Positions 7,811 through 15,369 of a stretch of DNA of 64,000 nucleotides are shown piece after piece. The position numbers were made by a program, and so were the translations under genes. Origin of the DNA: Streptomyces sp. NBC_00683 (GTDB lineage: Bacteria > Actinomycetota > Actinomycetes > Streptomycetales > Streptomycetaceae); assembly GCF_036226745.1 (NCBI RefSeq), contig NZ_CP109013.1, positions 8,060,001 to 8,124,000 of the forward strand, written 5' to 3'. The number at the start of each line of letters is the position of its first letter. The stretch's first letter is position 1. The notes under the pieces are model-generated. The model did not search any database, had not been told where the DNA came from, and saw nothing but the letters and a program-made list of their open reading frames with translations.

Positions 7811-8650
7811 ATGAGGCCCCGATCCGGTCCCACGGTCGAGCACCGTGTCCTCGCGGCACGACTGCGGATACTGCGGGAACGTGCGGGTGTCAGCCTGCAG
7901 GCGGCCGCTCGGGCCCTCGACGCACACCCGGCCACCGTGCGCCGCATCGAACGCGCCGAGACCGGGCTCGACGCCCGCCAGGTCCGGGTCCTGCTGGACC
8001 GCTACGAGGTTCCCGAGGCCGAGGCGGAACGGATCATCACAGGCCTCGGGGCCGCGAACCTGCCCGGATGGTGGCACCGCTGGCGGGACGTGATGGAGCC
8101 GTGGCGGCAGGAGGTCATCGGCATCGAGTCCTCCGCCTCACTCGTCCGGACCTGGCATCCCGCGCTGATCCCCGAACTGCTGCGCACCCCGGCCTACGCG
8201 GCTGCCCTGGACCGGACCCTGTACCCCGCGGACACCGGGGCGCAGCTCACCCGGCGCGTGGAGCTGCTGCAGGAGCGGCAGCGGCGCCTGGAGGGCCGTG
8301 GCGCGGCCCTGTGGGCCCTGGTCCCGGCTGCGGCGCTGTATACCCGGGTGGGCGGACCCGAGGTGATGACCGAGCAGTGTGCGGTGCTCGCCGATGCCGC
8401 ACACAGGCCGCACCTCACGGTGCAGGTGATGCCCCTCGACGCCCCGCCGCACCCCATGACCGCTGTCCCACCGCTGCACCTCCTGCGGGTGTCCGCTCCC
8501 GAGATCGGTGACCGGGCGATTCTCGAGGCCCCGGGGGACCGGGTGGACATCGTCGACGAGCCGGGAGCGGTGATGGACCTCCGTATCAGGCTGGACGCCG
8601 CCTGCGCGGCGGCTCCGCACCCGGGATCCCCCCTGCCGGAGGTCCCATGA
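7811..8650 (+). CDS. XRE-family regulator with Scr1-type C-terminal domain
   Basis: A 279-residue DNA-binding protein. The helix-turn-helix lies near residues 12-65 (RLRILRERAGVSLQAAARAL ... VRRIERAETGLDARQV). The rest matches the DUF5753/Scr1-associated domain: ASLVRTWHPALIPELLRTPAYAAA, ELLQERQRRL, LTVQVMPLDAPPH. Such regulators are normally followed by a DUF397 gene and paired with an HATPase; here the ATPase is divergent and no DUF397 gene is visible. ATG 7811 is preceded by GAGGAAGG. Confidence 0.92.
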   Translation: MRPRSGPTVEHRVLAARLRILRERAGVSLQAAARALDAHPATVRRIERAETGLDARQVRVLLDRYEVPEAEAERIITGLGAANLPGWWHRWRDVMEPWRQEVIGIESSASLVRTWHPALIPELLRTPAYAAALDRTLYPADTGAQLTRRVELLQERQRRLEGRGAALWALVPAAALYTRVGGPEVMTEQCAVLADAAHRPHLTVQVMPLDAPPHPMTAVPPLHLLRVSAPEIGDRAILEAPGDRVDIVDEPGAVMDLRIRLDAACAAAPHPGSPLPEVP

Positions 8651-8778
8651 GGGCCGGAGGGCCGAGGGGCAGGGGCCCCTCTGGTTTCGGACGCCCGAAG
8701 CCGGTCACCCGCGCTGTGCGGACCCGCCGCTGTCCGGCAGCACCCCGTTGGACGATCCGGAACAGAGGAGAAGGACAC

Positions 8779-8907
8779 ATGGACAATTGGCCCCTGAATG
8801 AGTCAGGCGAGCAGTGCGCCCGGGAACGACGCACCCCCACCGGCCGTCGGGCCGGGAGCGGGGACGCGGGGCCCGGGAGGTCCGACGGCCGGACGGGCGG
8901 ACGATAG
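8779..8907 (+). CDS. Possible small protein before ykvA-like gene
   Basis: A 42-codon frame starting MDNWPLNESGEQ directly after a strong ribosome binding site (GAGGAGAAGGACAC). It is hydrophilic, rich in Gly/Arg and ends three bases before the YkvA-like start. It stands where a DUF397 gene would be expected after an Scr1-type regulator but lacks that family's features. Could be a decayed DUF397 gene or a translationally coupled leader; the ribosome binding site is the main support. Confidence 0.35.
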   Translation: MDNWPLNESGEQCARERRTPTGRRAGSGDAGPGRSDGRTGGR

Positions 8908-8910
8908 GTC

Positions 8911-9252
8911 ATGGACACTTCCTTCTGGCTCGTCCTCGGCGGGCTCGTCGCCCTGGTCGCGGCGGGCGTCGCCGTTGTTCTCCTGGTGCGGGTGTTCCGG
9001 GCGAGGAAGCTGCTCCTCGATGCGGGGGTCCCGCTGCGCAGCAAGGCTCTGATGTGGGCCGCGGTGATCTACACGGTGTCGCCCGTCGACCTGCTGCCGG
9101 ATCCCGTGTACCTCGACGACATCGGTTTCCTGCTGCTGGCACTGCGCTCGCTGCACACCGCCGCGACCGCTGCCGGGCTGGGGGCGCGGGGCGGAAAACG
9201 GGCCGATGAAGCGGCAACCTTTCGGCGTCCGGGAGCAACTGACGTGACGTAA
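8911..9252 (+). CDS. YkvA-like DUF1232 membrane protein
   Basis: A 113-residue protein with an N-terminal membrane helix (residues about 5-28) followed by the DUF1232 core AVIYTVSPVDLLPDPVYLDDIGFLLLALRSL, which contains the second membrane-associated segment. The family is widespread in bacteria and has no established function. The start lies immediately after the small frame at 8779-8907, so the two could be co-translated. Confidence 0.85.
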   Translation: MDTSFWLVLGGLVALVAAGVAVVLLVRVFRARKLLLDAGVPLRSKALMWAAVIYTVSPVDLLPDPVYLDDIGFLLLALRSLHTAATAAGLGARGGKRADEAATFRRPGATDVT

Positions 9253-9270
9253 GCCATCCCCGGCCAGAAG

Positions 9271-11184
9271 GTGCGTACCGTGGACCCTCTGCTCCCCCAC
9301 CCCGATCCCCGCTCCCACCGCAGGCGACGCCGGATCACCCGTAGCCGGGCACTGCTCGGCGCGCTGACGGCAGGCATGGTCGCCGCTGCCGGACTGGTCG
9401 CCCTCGGCCCCACCTCGCACGCCGCCACCGCCCGGCAGGCAGAGGAGCTCGATCGCGGCGTCGTCAGTGTGCACACCGACAGCGGCAACCTCATCAGCTG
9501 GCGCTGGCTGGGCACCGACCCCGACGACGTGTCCTTCAACGTCTACCGGGCCGGCACGAAGGTCAACGCCTCGCCCGTCACCGCCTCGACGAACTACTTC
9601 CACTCGGGCGCACCCGCCACCGCCGACTACACGGTGCGGGCCGTCGTCAACGGTACGGAGCAGGGCGACTCGGTCAACGCCATCCAGTTCCGCGCCGGTT
9701 ACAAGGACGTGCCCATCAGCCCGCCCGCGGGCGGCACGACACCCGACGGGGTCGCCTACACCTACGAGGCCAACGATGCGTCCGTCGGTGACCTCGACGG
9801 CGACGGTGCCCTCGACTTCGTACTGAAATGGCAGCCCACCAACGCCAAGGACAACTCCCAGTCCGGCTACACGGGCAACACGATCATCGACGGGATCCGG
9901 CTCGACGGCACCCGGCTCTGGCGGATCGACCTCGGGCGCAACATCCGCTCCGGCGCGCACTACACCCAGTTCCAGGTGTACGACTACGACGGCGACGGCC
10001 AGGCCGAGGTGGCCACGAAGACGGCCGACGGCAGCGTCGACGGAACCGGCAAGGTGATCGGCAGCTCCTCCGCCGACTACCGCAACTCCTCCGGATACGT
10101 CCTGTCCGGACCCGAGTTCCTGACGATGTTCAACGGCAGGACCGGCGCGGCGATGGGCACCGTCGACTACGTTCCCGCGCGCGGCACGGTGTCCTCGTGG
10201 GGCGACTCGTACGGCAACCGGGTCGACCGCTTCCTCGCCGGCACCGCCTATCTGGACGGGGCCAGGCCCTCCCTGATCATGGCGCGCGGCTACTACACGC
10301 GCAGCGTCATCGCCGCCTGGGACTGGCGTGGCGGAGCCTTCACCCGGCGCTGGACCTTCGACACCAACAGCTCGACCAACTCCGGCAAGGGGTACGACGG
10401 TCAGGGCAACCACCAGTTGTCGGTCGCCGACGTCGACGCCGACGGCAAGGACGAGATCGTGTACGGGGCCATGGCCGTGGACGACAACGGCAATGGACTG
10501 TGGACGACGAAGAACGGCCACGGCGACGCCATGCACGTCGGGGACCTCGACCCCTCCCGCGCGGGACTGGAGGAGTTCAAGGTCGACGAGGACAGCTCGA
10601 AGCCGTCCTCCTGGATGGCGGAGGCGAGGACGGGCAAGATCCTTTGGTCCACACCGGCGAGCGGCGACAACGGCCGCGGGGTGTCCGGTGACATCTGGTC
10701 GGGCAGTCCCGGCGCCGAATCCTGGTCCTCCGCCGTCTCGGGGGTGCGCAACCCGCAGGGCGCCGAGGTCACCAGCCGGAAGCCGTCCAGCTCCAACTTC
10801 CTGTCCTGGTGGGACGGCGACACGACCCGAGAACTCCTCGACGGCACCCACATCGACAAATACGGCACCTCGGGCGACACGCGCCAGCTGACCGGTGCCT
10901 CGGTCCACAGCAACAACGGCACCAAGGCCACGCCGGCGATCTCCGGCGACATCTTCGGTGACTGGCGCGAGGAAGTCGTCTGGCCGACGACCAACAACAC
11001 GGCGCTGCGGATCTACTCGACGCCGTACGAGACGGGCACCAAGATCACCACACTGCTCCACGACACCATGTACCGCACTGCGCTGGCCTGGCAGAACACC
11101 GCGTACAACCAGCCGCCGCACCCCAGCTTCGCCATCGGCAGCGGCATGGCCACCGCACCGCGGCCGACGATCACCACGCCGTAG
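9271..11184 (+). CDS. Secreted rhamnogalacturonan lyase, PL11 family
   Basis: Polysaccharide lyase that cleaves the rhamnogalacturonan I backbone of pectin by beta-elimination outside the cell. The 637-residue protein begins with an Arg-rich signal peptide (ALLGALTAGMVAAAGLVAL, cleaved near SHA). The first domain is fibronectin-like (RGVVSVHTDSGNLISWRWL); then an eight-bladed propeller with repeated DLDGDG, DYDGDGQAEV and DVDADGKDEI calcium-binding loops, typical of PL11 (YesW/YesX). No extra binding module. The GTG start at 9271 follows CCAGAAG; GTG 9280 is an alternative. A GH78 rhamnosidase further along (40461-43658) would act on related substrates. Confidence 0.93.
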   Translation: MRTVDPLLPHPDPRSHRRRRRITRSRALLGALTAGMVAAAGLVALGPTSHAATARQAEELDRGVVSVHTDSGNLISWRWLGTDPDDVSFNVYRAGTKVNASPVTASTNYFHSGAPATADYTVRAVVNGTEQGDSVNAIQFRAGYKDVPISPPAGGTTPDGVAYTYEANDASVGDLDGDGALDFVLKWQPTNAKDNSQSGYTGNTIIDGIRLDGTRLWRIDLGRNIRSGAHYTQFQVYDYDGDGQAEVATKTADGSVDGTGKVIGSSSADYRNSSGYVLSGPEFLTMFNGRTGAAMGTVDYVPARGTVSSWGDSYGNRVDRFLAGTAYLDGARPSLIMARGYYTRSVIAAWDWRGGAFTRRWTFDTNSSTNSGKGYDGQGNHQLSVADVDADGKDEIVYGAMAVDDNGNGLWTTKNGHGDAMHVGDLDPSRAGLEEFKVDEDSSKPSSWMAEARTGKILWSTPASGDNGRGVSGDIWSGSPGAESWSSAVSGVRNPQGAEVTSRKPSSSNFLSWWDGDTTRELLDGTHIDKYGTSGDTRQLTGASVHSNNGTKATPAISGDIFGDWREEVVWPTTNNTALRIYSTPYETGTKITTLLHDTMYRTALAWQNTAYNQPPHPSFAIGSGMATAPRPTITTP

Positions 11185-11211
11185 GAAACGTCGTCACCTC
11201 CACTCATGGGG

Positions 11212-11244
11212 CGGCGGCTGCAAGGGCGTTCCTCGCAGCCGCCG
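11212..11244. terminator. Hairpin terminator after PL11 gene
   Basis: Arms CGGCGGCTGC (11212-11221) and GCAGCCGCCG (11235-11244), 13-base loop, 28 bases after the lyase stop codon. Confidence 0.7.
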
Positions 11245-11457
11245 AACCCATGCCCGGTCAATAAATAGAAGCGCTGTTCCCGCTCTCGGCGGATAGAGTG
11301 AGGCCACAACATCATGCACCTCCCGGTGCGCAGGCCGCGGTTACTTCTTTTGGGTAGAACCACTTCGGTGGGCGGGGATCGAACCCCGCAGAGCCGCAGC
11401 CGTCTTGATCTCGGGAGGCACAGCGTCGGGGGTGCCCGGTGCGCAGGCAGGGGATAC

Positions 11458-11504
11458 TTCCACTCTTAATGGGGCGGTCGCGGGTTCGAATCCCGTCGGA
11501 GGCT
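11458..11504 (+). tRNA. 3' module of a permuted or broken tRNA-Lys(CUU)-like gene
   Basis: Contains a complete anticodon arm (TTCCA, loop CTCTTAA with anticodon CUU, TGGGG), a five-base variable loop CGGTC, a complete T arm (GCGGG, TTCGAAT, CCCGT) and the 3' acceptor strand CGGAGGC plus discriminator T. No 5' acceptor or D arm lies upstream. The matching 5' module is downstream at 11509-11535. CCA is not encoded. Confidence 0.7.
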
Positions 11505-11508
11505 CAGG

Positions 11509-11535
11509 GCTTCCGTAGCTCAGTGGTAGAGCACC
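11509..11535 (+). tRNA. 5' module of the same tRNA-like gene, placed downstream
   Basis: Acceptor strand GCTTCCG, then TA, a 4-bp D stem (GCTC/GAGC) with loop AGTGGTA, A26 and CC. GCTTCCG pairs with CGGAGGC of the upstream module over 7 bp with one G-U. The two modules are separated only by CAGG. No T arm follows this module, so it is not the start of a normal tRNA gene. Confidence 0.7.
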
Positions 11536-11577
11536 TTGTTCCCCAGCCGATTTGATCTCGGGCACCCCACGCTGCGA

Positions 11578-11594
11578 TCCCCTCCATGTGAGGG
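11578..11594. terminator. Small hairpin CCCCTC-CATGT-GAGGGG
   Basis: Perfect six-base arms located 26 bases beyond the stop codon of the minus-strand PASTA lipoprotein and about 45 bases beyond the tRNA 5' module; could end transcription from either side. Confidence 0.5.
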
Positions 11595-11619
11595 GTCAGC
11601 CGGCTGCCGAAGGCATTGC

Positions 11620-12264
11620 CTACGGGCAGCTCTCCTCGTACTTCACGGCCGTGAACTCGACGGGCTGTCCATTCAGGGCCACTCCCGGAGCCGGCGACTG
11701 GGTGCACACCTGCCAGTTGCTCTCCAGTAGGACCATGCGGTCCTGCGCCGCGTCCGTCGTCGTGATCGACGTATTCGAGTCCAGGGCGCCACGGGCTGCC
11801 TTGACGGACTTCCCGACCAGGTTCGGCATCTTCCCGCCGACCACCTCAGGAGCCTTGGCGTCGCCGGCGGGGCAGGTCTCCTCGAGCTTCACCGCACCGA
11901 AGTCCAACTCGGTGTCGGTGGACACCGTCTTCCCCGCTTTGACGCTCTGGGAGCAGACCTTCCAGTTCCGGTCGAGTGCCTGCAGCCTGTCGCGGCCGGC
12001 ACTGTCGTGGGACGTCAGCAGGTGGAAACCCTCGGCCTGGGCTTTGTCCTGCGCCGACTGCAGGCCCATGCCGACGAAGTTCGGTACGGCCTTGGACGCG
12101 GGCGGCTTGTCGGCCTTCTCGGACGGCGGCGCAGCGGCGGCGCCGGTGGAGGACCCGGAGGCGGCAGGCGCTGCGGGCTTCGGATCCGTGGTGGCAGGGT
12201 CGCAGCCGACCAACGTCACGGCCGCGAGACAAGCGAGGGCGGCGGTGAGTGCGCGGGTGTTCAA
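11620..12264 (-). CDS. Lipoprotein with two PASTA-like domains
   Basis: A 214-residue exported lipoprotein. I start it at TTG 12264 (preceded by GGGGGAC), which gives a compact lipoprotein signal MNTRALTAALACLAAVTLVGC with lipobox LVGC; the frame is open to 12330. After an Ala/Pro/Ser linker come two PASTA-like repeats (VPNFVGMGLQSAQDKAQAEG and MPNLVGKSVKAARGALDS), each ending in W-x-VC-x-Q...E-E-x-CP, so each probably carries an internal disulphide. PASTA domains usually bind muropeptides or beta-lactams in PknB kinases and PBPs; here they are free-standing on the outer face of the membrane. Confidence 0.85.
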   Translation of the reverse strand: MNTRALTAALACLAAVTLVGCDPATTDPKPAAPAASGSSTGAAAAPPSEKADKPPASKAVPNFVGMGLQSAQDKAQAEGFHLLTSHDSAGRDRLQALDRNWKVCSQSVKAGKTVSTDTELDFGAVKLEETCPAGDAKAPEVVGGKMPNLVGKSVKAARGALDSNTSITTTDAAQDRMVLLESNWQVCTQSPAPGVALNGQPVEFTAVKYEESCP

Positions 12265-12408
12265 GTTGTCCCCCAAGGGTGGTTCGTGGAGGCATGACCG
12301 TAGCGGTGCGGTATGCGGCGAGGGGAGCAAGATGTTCCGGTAGTGACAGAGTTGTGACTGAAAGGTGGGGGAGGGGTGGCGCCCTGTCTCCCGGCGCTCG
12401 GGCCGTAC

Positions 12409-12777
12409 TCAGGCGGCGAGGTGTCCCCCCGCGACGAAGGCCGCGAGCGCGAGATAGACCGAGTTCAGCATCACGAGCTTGTACTGGCCGAGGCGGCCGT
12501 GGGTGACCATCGCGCCGATCATCAGAAGGATCCAGCACAGGGCGGTCACCGGGACCATGACCGGGGCGATGTCCAGCACGGCCGGCAGGATCAGGCCCAC
12601 CGCGGCGAGCAGTTCAAGGATCCCGAGCGCTTTCACGAAGCCGGCGCCGACGTTTCCGGTCCACTCGCCGCCATGCTGCGCGGCCAGCTTCTCCTTGGGG
12701 ACGAACGTCTTGGTGATGCCGCCGAGCAGGGCAACGGTGGCCAGAAGTCCGGCAGTTATCCACAGTGCGAGGTCCAT
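12409..12777 (-). CDS. DoxX-family membrane protein
   Basis: A 122-residue, four-helix membrane protein. The sequence MDLALWITAGLLATVALLGGITK followed by FVKALGILELLAAVGLILP and a final LNSVYLALAAFVA matches small DoxX-like proteins, whose roles include redox homeostasis and thiosulphate:quinone oxidoreductase partners. It lies 68 bases downstream of an NTF2-like gene in the same direction and probably shares its promoter, which faces the LysR gene at 13433. Confidence 0.85.
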   Translation of the reverse strand: MDLALWITAGLLATVALLGGITKTFVPKEKLAAQHGGEWTGNVGAGFVKALGILELLAAVGLILPAVLDIAPVMVPVTALCWILLMIGAMVTHGRLGQYKLVMLNSVYLALAAFVAGGHLAA

Positions 12778-12845
12778 GAGGTACTCCTGAAATGGTGGAG
12801 GAGGGAGGTCTGACGGTTCGGTTCGGGGCCGGCAGCGCGGCGCGC

Positions 12846-13298
12846 TCAGCCCCGGGGTGCCGCGGGCAGCGGCGAGCCCGCCAGCGGGGTGGAGTCCACG
12901 TACCTGACGTCGTAGACGCGTTCGCTGAACTTCCAGCCGTCCGGGGTGCGCCGGTAGTGGTCGTGGTACAGGGCGTAGTTCAGGTGCGAGGCGCCGTCAC
13001 GCATCCGCCCGAACTCCTGGATGTACGCGCGGCCGGTCGCGGCGTCACCGTCCAGCCGGATGACGCCTGGGTGAACGTTCTGCACGAAGAACTCCCAGAG
13101 GCCTTGCCCCCACTCGACCCCCGCACGGATCTGCTCCCGGCCGATGAACTCCTTGTCGATGTGCGGCCACCGCATCACGCCCCGAGGAGTGAACAGCGAT
13201 GCAACGCGGTCGAAGTCACGCATCATCACCGCGTCGGTGAGCTCGGCGCGCAGCGCCTCGATCTCGACCCGATCGGCGATCGCCCGCATGTCGCTCAT
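12846..13298 (-). CDS. NTF2-like / SnoaL-like protein
   Basis: A 150-residue cone-shaped alpha+beta protein of the NTF2-like superfamily (SnoaL_4 type), which includes polyketide cyclases, isomerases and ring-hydroxylating dioxygenase beta subunits. Seen: IADRVEIEALRAELTDAVMM, FDRVASLFTPRGVMRWP, and LNYALYHDHYRRTPDGWKFSERVYDVRYVD. ATG 13298 has AGGGGA at good spacing; ATG 13316 upstream lacks one. First gene of an apparent operon with DoxX, divergent from a LysR regulator that probably controls it. The reaction, if any, is unknown. Confidence 0.83.
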   Translation of the reverse strand: MSDMRAIADRVEIEALRAELTDAVMMRDFDRVASLFTPRGVMRWPHIDKEFIGREQIRAGVEWGQGLWEFFVQNVHPGVIRLDGDAATGRAYIQEFGRMRDGASHLNYALYHDHYRRTPDGWKFSERVYDVRYVDSTPLAGSPLPAAPRG

Positions 13299-13313
13299 CA
13301 AGTTCCCCTGCCT

Positions 13314-13373
13314 CATCGATGCGTACGGCAGGTATGTGCCGCCCGTCCGCTGGTGGTGTACTCAGCATCGATG
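13314..13373. promoter_or_regulatory. Two CATCGATG palindromes in LysR divergent promoter
   Basis: Identical 8-base palindromes at 13314-13321 and 13366-13373 (both followed by CG or CA) between the NTF2-like gene and the LysR gene. Spacing of 52 bases (five helical turns) suits the two-site binding of LysR tetramers. Confidence 0.45.
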
Positions 13374-13432
13374 CAGGTCAGCGGTGGATCAATGTAAGGT
13401 TTGCGCAGAGATTCATAACATGGGAGTTATCC

Positions 13433-14323
13433 ATGGAGCTGCGCGACATCGAGATCTTCCTGACGTTGGCCGAGGAACTGCACTTCGGCCGCACCGCCGA
13501 ACGGCTCCACGTGTCCCAGGCCCGCGTCAGCCAGGCCATCAGCAGACAGGAACGACGCCTCGGCGTGGCCCTGTTCGATCGCACCAGTCGGCGCGTGAGC
13601 CTGACTCCGGTCGGCCGACGCCTCCGTGAAGACCTGCAGCAGGCCTTCGACCTCCTCCAGGCGGGACTGGCTCGCGCCGAAGCGGCCTCCCTGGGTGCCG
13701 GCCACACCCTGAGGCTGGGTGTCTTCGGCCATGCCGGACACGAACTACGCCCACTCGTCGACGCGTTCCTCGCCCGGCACCCCGGCTGCGACGTCCAGTT
13801 CGGCGAAATCAACGGCAGCGACCCGTTCACCGCCCTGCGCACCGGAGACCATGACGTGCACGTGCTGTGGCTGCCCGTTGCGGAACCGGACCTCACTGTC
13901 GGCCCCACCGTGCTCACCGGAGGCCGCGTGCTGGCCGTATCGACCGACCATCCGCTGGCCGATCACGGCACGGCGTCCCTGGAAGACCTCGCCGACAACC
14001 GCGTCGTCGACCTCGGCCCCGAGGCCCCCGAGTACTGGGTGTCGGCCATGGTCCCCACACGTACACCGCTCGGCCGCCGCATCCCCCGCGGGCCCGTGGC
14101 ACGGACCTTCCACGAGATCCTCTCCCTGGTGACAGCCGGACACTGCGTCCATCCGCTCGGCGAAATCGCCGCCCGCTACAACAACCCTCCTGGCGTCGCC
14201 TTTCTGCCCATCCGCGACGCCCCTGCCCTCCAGTTCGCCCTGACGTGGCGCTCGAACAACGACAGCCCCGTCATCCGCGCGCTTGCCCAGACCGCCGCGG
14301 ATATCGGCCCGATCTCCCTGTGA
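13433..14323 (+). CDS. LysR-family transcriptional regulator
   Basis: A 296-residue LysR regulator: MELRDIEIFLTLAEELHFGRTAERLHVSQARVSQAISRQERRLG is the winged helix-turn-helix, followed by the RRVSLTPVG wing and a periplasmic-binding-like effector domain (HTLRLGVFGHAG, FGEINGSDPF). ATG 13433 follows GGGAG. It diverges from the NTF2-like/DoxX operon, the classic arrangement for a regulator controlling its neighbour in response to a small ligand. Confidence 0.93.
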   Translation: MELRDIEIFLTLAEELHFGRTAERLHVSQARVSQAISRQERRLGVALFDRTSRRVSLTPVGRRLREDLQQAFDLLQAGLARAEAASLGAGHTLRLGVFGHAGHELRPLVDAFLARHPGCDVQFGEINGSDPFTALRTGDHDVHVLWLPVAEPDLTVGPTVLTGGRVLAVSTDHPLADHGTASLEDLADNRVVDLGPEAPEYWVSAMVPTRTPLGRRIPRGPVARTFHEILSLVTAGHCVHPLGEIAARYNNPPGVAFLPIRDAPALQFALTWRSNNDSPVIRALAQTAADIGPISL

Positions 14324-14425
14324 CCGGAGGTCGCCCGGTCGGCCCAGCTGGGGCTGACCTGATCACGGAAGATGAACCTGGGCCCACGTCCCTGACGTCT
14401 CTCGGCCGGGTCCGGCGGCGTGCGG

Positions 14426-15157
14426 TCAGTCGCCCGTCACCGGGTCGCGCCGCGTGAGGCAGTAGATGCCGCCCGCGGGGTCCCGCATCACCGTCCATGC
14501 CGGGCCCTTGCGGACGAGCGTGGCGCCGCACCGCTCGTGCCAGGCCTGACCCCCGTCGAGGTCCGGGCAGGCGATGTCCAGATGCGCCGAGGCAGGGCGG
14601 GCCTCGTCCAGGCGCTGGAGCAGCAGGTGCACAGGTAGGTCCAGGTGCGGACGCAGCACATGGAACTCCTCGTGATCACCGGGAGTTGACTCCCATCCCG
14701 TCAGAGCCGCCCAGAAGGCGACCTCCGAGTCGAACGCGGCCGGTGCGACATCGAGGCAGAGCTGGTCCAGCCGGCTCTCGGGAACCCCGCGGGCCGCGAG
14801 GACCGGCGGGCGGACCTTCTGTCCGCGCCAGGGGACGAGACAGAACCGCTGACCGCCGGGGGAGCGCAGCACGGTCAGTTCCGGCTTCCGTGCCTCCACC
14901 ACTGCTCCGAGCTCGGTGGCCCGCGCGGTGAACGCCGGCATGTCCTCGACCGCCAGATCCGGATGGGCCCCGCCCGCCCCGCCGACGGCCTGCACCGCCA
15001 GGCACGCGTCGGCCTCGTCGGGGAGCAGTGTGGTGAACTCGGCCCGCTCGCCCTGCGGCACGGACTCGTGCGTCCCCGTGACCTCGGTCCAGAATGCGCG
15101 TGCGCGGCCGGCGGCGGCTGTCGGGCGGTCGATGAGGGCGTACGTCCAGCGGATCAC
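14426..15157 (-). CDS. Two-domain VOC (glyoxalase/bleomycin-resistance fold) protein
   Basis: A 243-residue protein with two vicinal-oxygen-chelate half-domains: residues about 5-115 (FWTEVTGTHESV ... FTARATELGAVVE) and about 130-243 (FWAALTGWESTPGDHEEFHVL ... ASAHLDIACPDLDG). In the second half H in AHLDI and the GGIYCLT end are typical. GTG 15157 follows GAAGGAG at ideal spacing; the frame is open to 15199. No substrate can be assigned; relatives include glyoxalases, dioxygenases and antibiotic-binding proteins. Confidence 0.85.
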   Translation of the reverse strand: MIRWTYALIDRPTAAAGRARAFWTEVTGTHESVPQGERAEFTTLLPDEADACLAVQAVGGAGGAHPDLAVEDMPAFTARATELGAVVEARKPELTVLRSPGGQRFCLVPWRGQKVRPPVLAARGVPESRLDQLCLDVAPAAFDSEVAFWAALTGWESTPGDHEEFHVLRPHLDLPVHLLLQRLDEARPASAHLDIACPDLDGGQAWHERCGATLVRKGPAWTVMRDPAGGIYCLTRRDPVTGD

Positions 15158-15337
15158 GTCGCTCCTTCGCGAGGTCGAGTTCAGGGCAGGTGCTGTCATC
15201 GTGCCAGGGGCCCCGCCCCGCCGGGTCGTTCACCACCCGTTCACCGGTGGGAGTCCGCGCAGGGCTTTCCCCCGGGCATTGCGGGGACCTACGCTCGGCC
15301 GCGCAACGATCAACGTGGACGTCGGGGAACGGCGTCC

Positions 15338-15349
15338 GACAACGTTGTC
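15338..15349. promoter_or_regulatory. Palindrome GACAACGTTGTC before GH92 gene
   Basis: Perfect 12-base palindrome with the CG-centred symmetry typical of LacI-family operators, 20 bases upstream of the mannosidase start. Shares the AACGTT core with sites at 26376 and 26556. Confidence 0.6.
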
Positions 15350-15369
15350 CAACCTGCGGAAGGTACGAC

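Larger units (their letters stand above)
11405..11562. repeat. 11-bp direct repeats TTGATCTCGGG flanking the tRNA halves
   Basis: Perfect copies at 11405-11415 and 11552-11562, 147 bases apart. The sequence after the first copy (about 11416-11438) also resembles the reverse complement of the sequence after the second copy (about 11560-11578), sharing CAGCGT and GGTGCCC. This could be the scar of a duplication or excision event. Confidence 0.6.
11245..11619. other. Gene-free region holding swapped tRNA halves and repeats
   Basis: No protein gene. A minus-strand open frame here translates to PPTGFEPATAPL, a familiar artefact of reading through a tRNA T arm. The region contains the two tRNA modules described separately, 11-base direct repeats flanking them, a T-arm-like palindrome at 11372-11389 and a hairpin near 11578-11594. 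Confidence 0.7.

Noticed and set aside
11372..11389. Palindrome GCGGGGATCGAACCCCGC resembling a T arm
   Set aside because: Neither strand gives a proper 5-bp T stem with a seven-base loop, and no acceptor or D arm is in range, so I do not call it a tRNA.
11341..11565. Minus-strand frame with PPTGFEPATAPL
   Set aside because: This peptide is a typical artefact of translating a tRNA T arm; no ribosome binding site.
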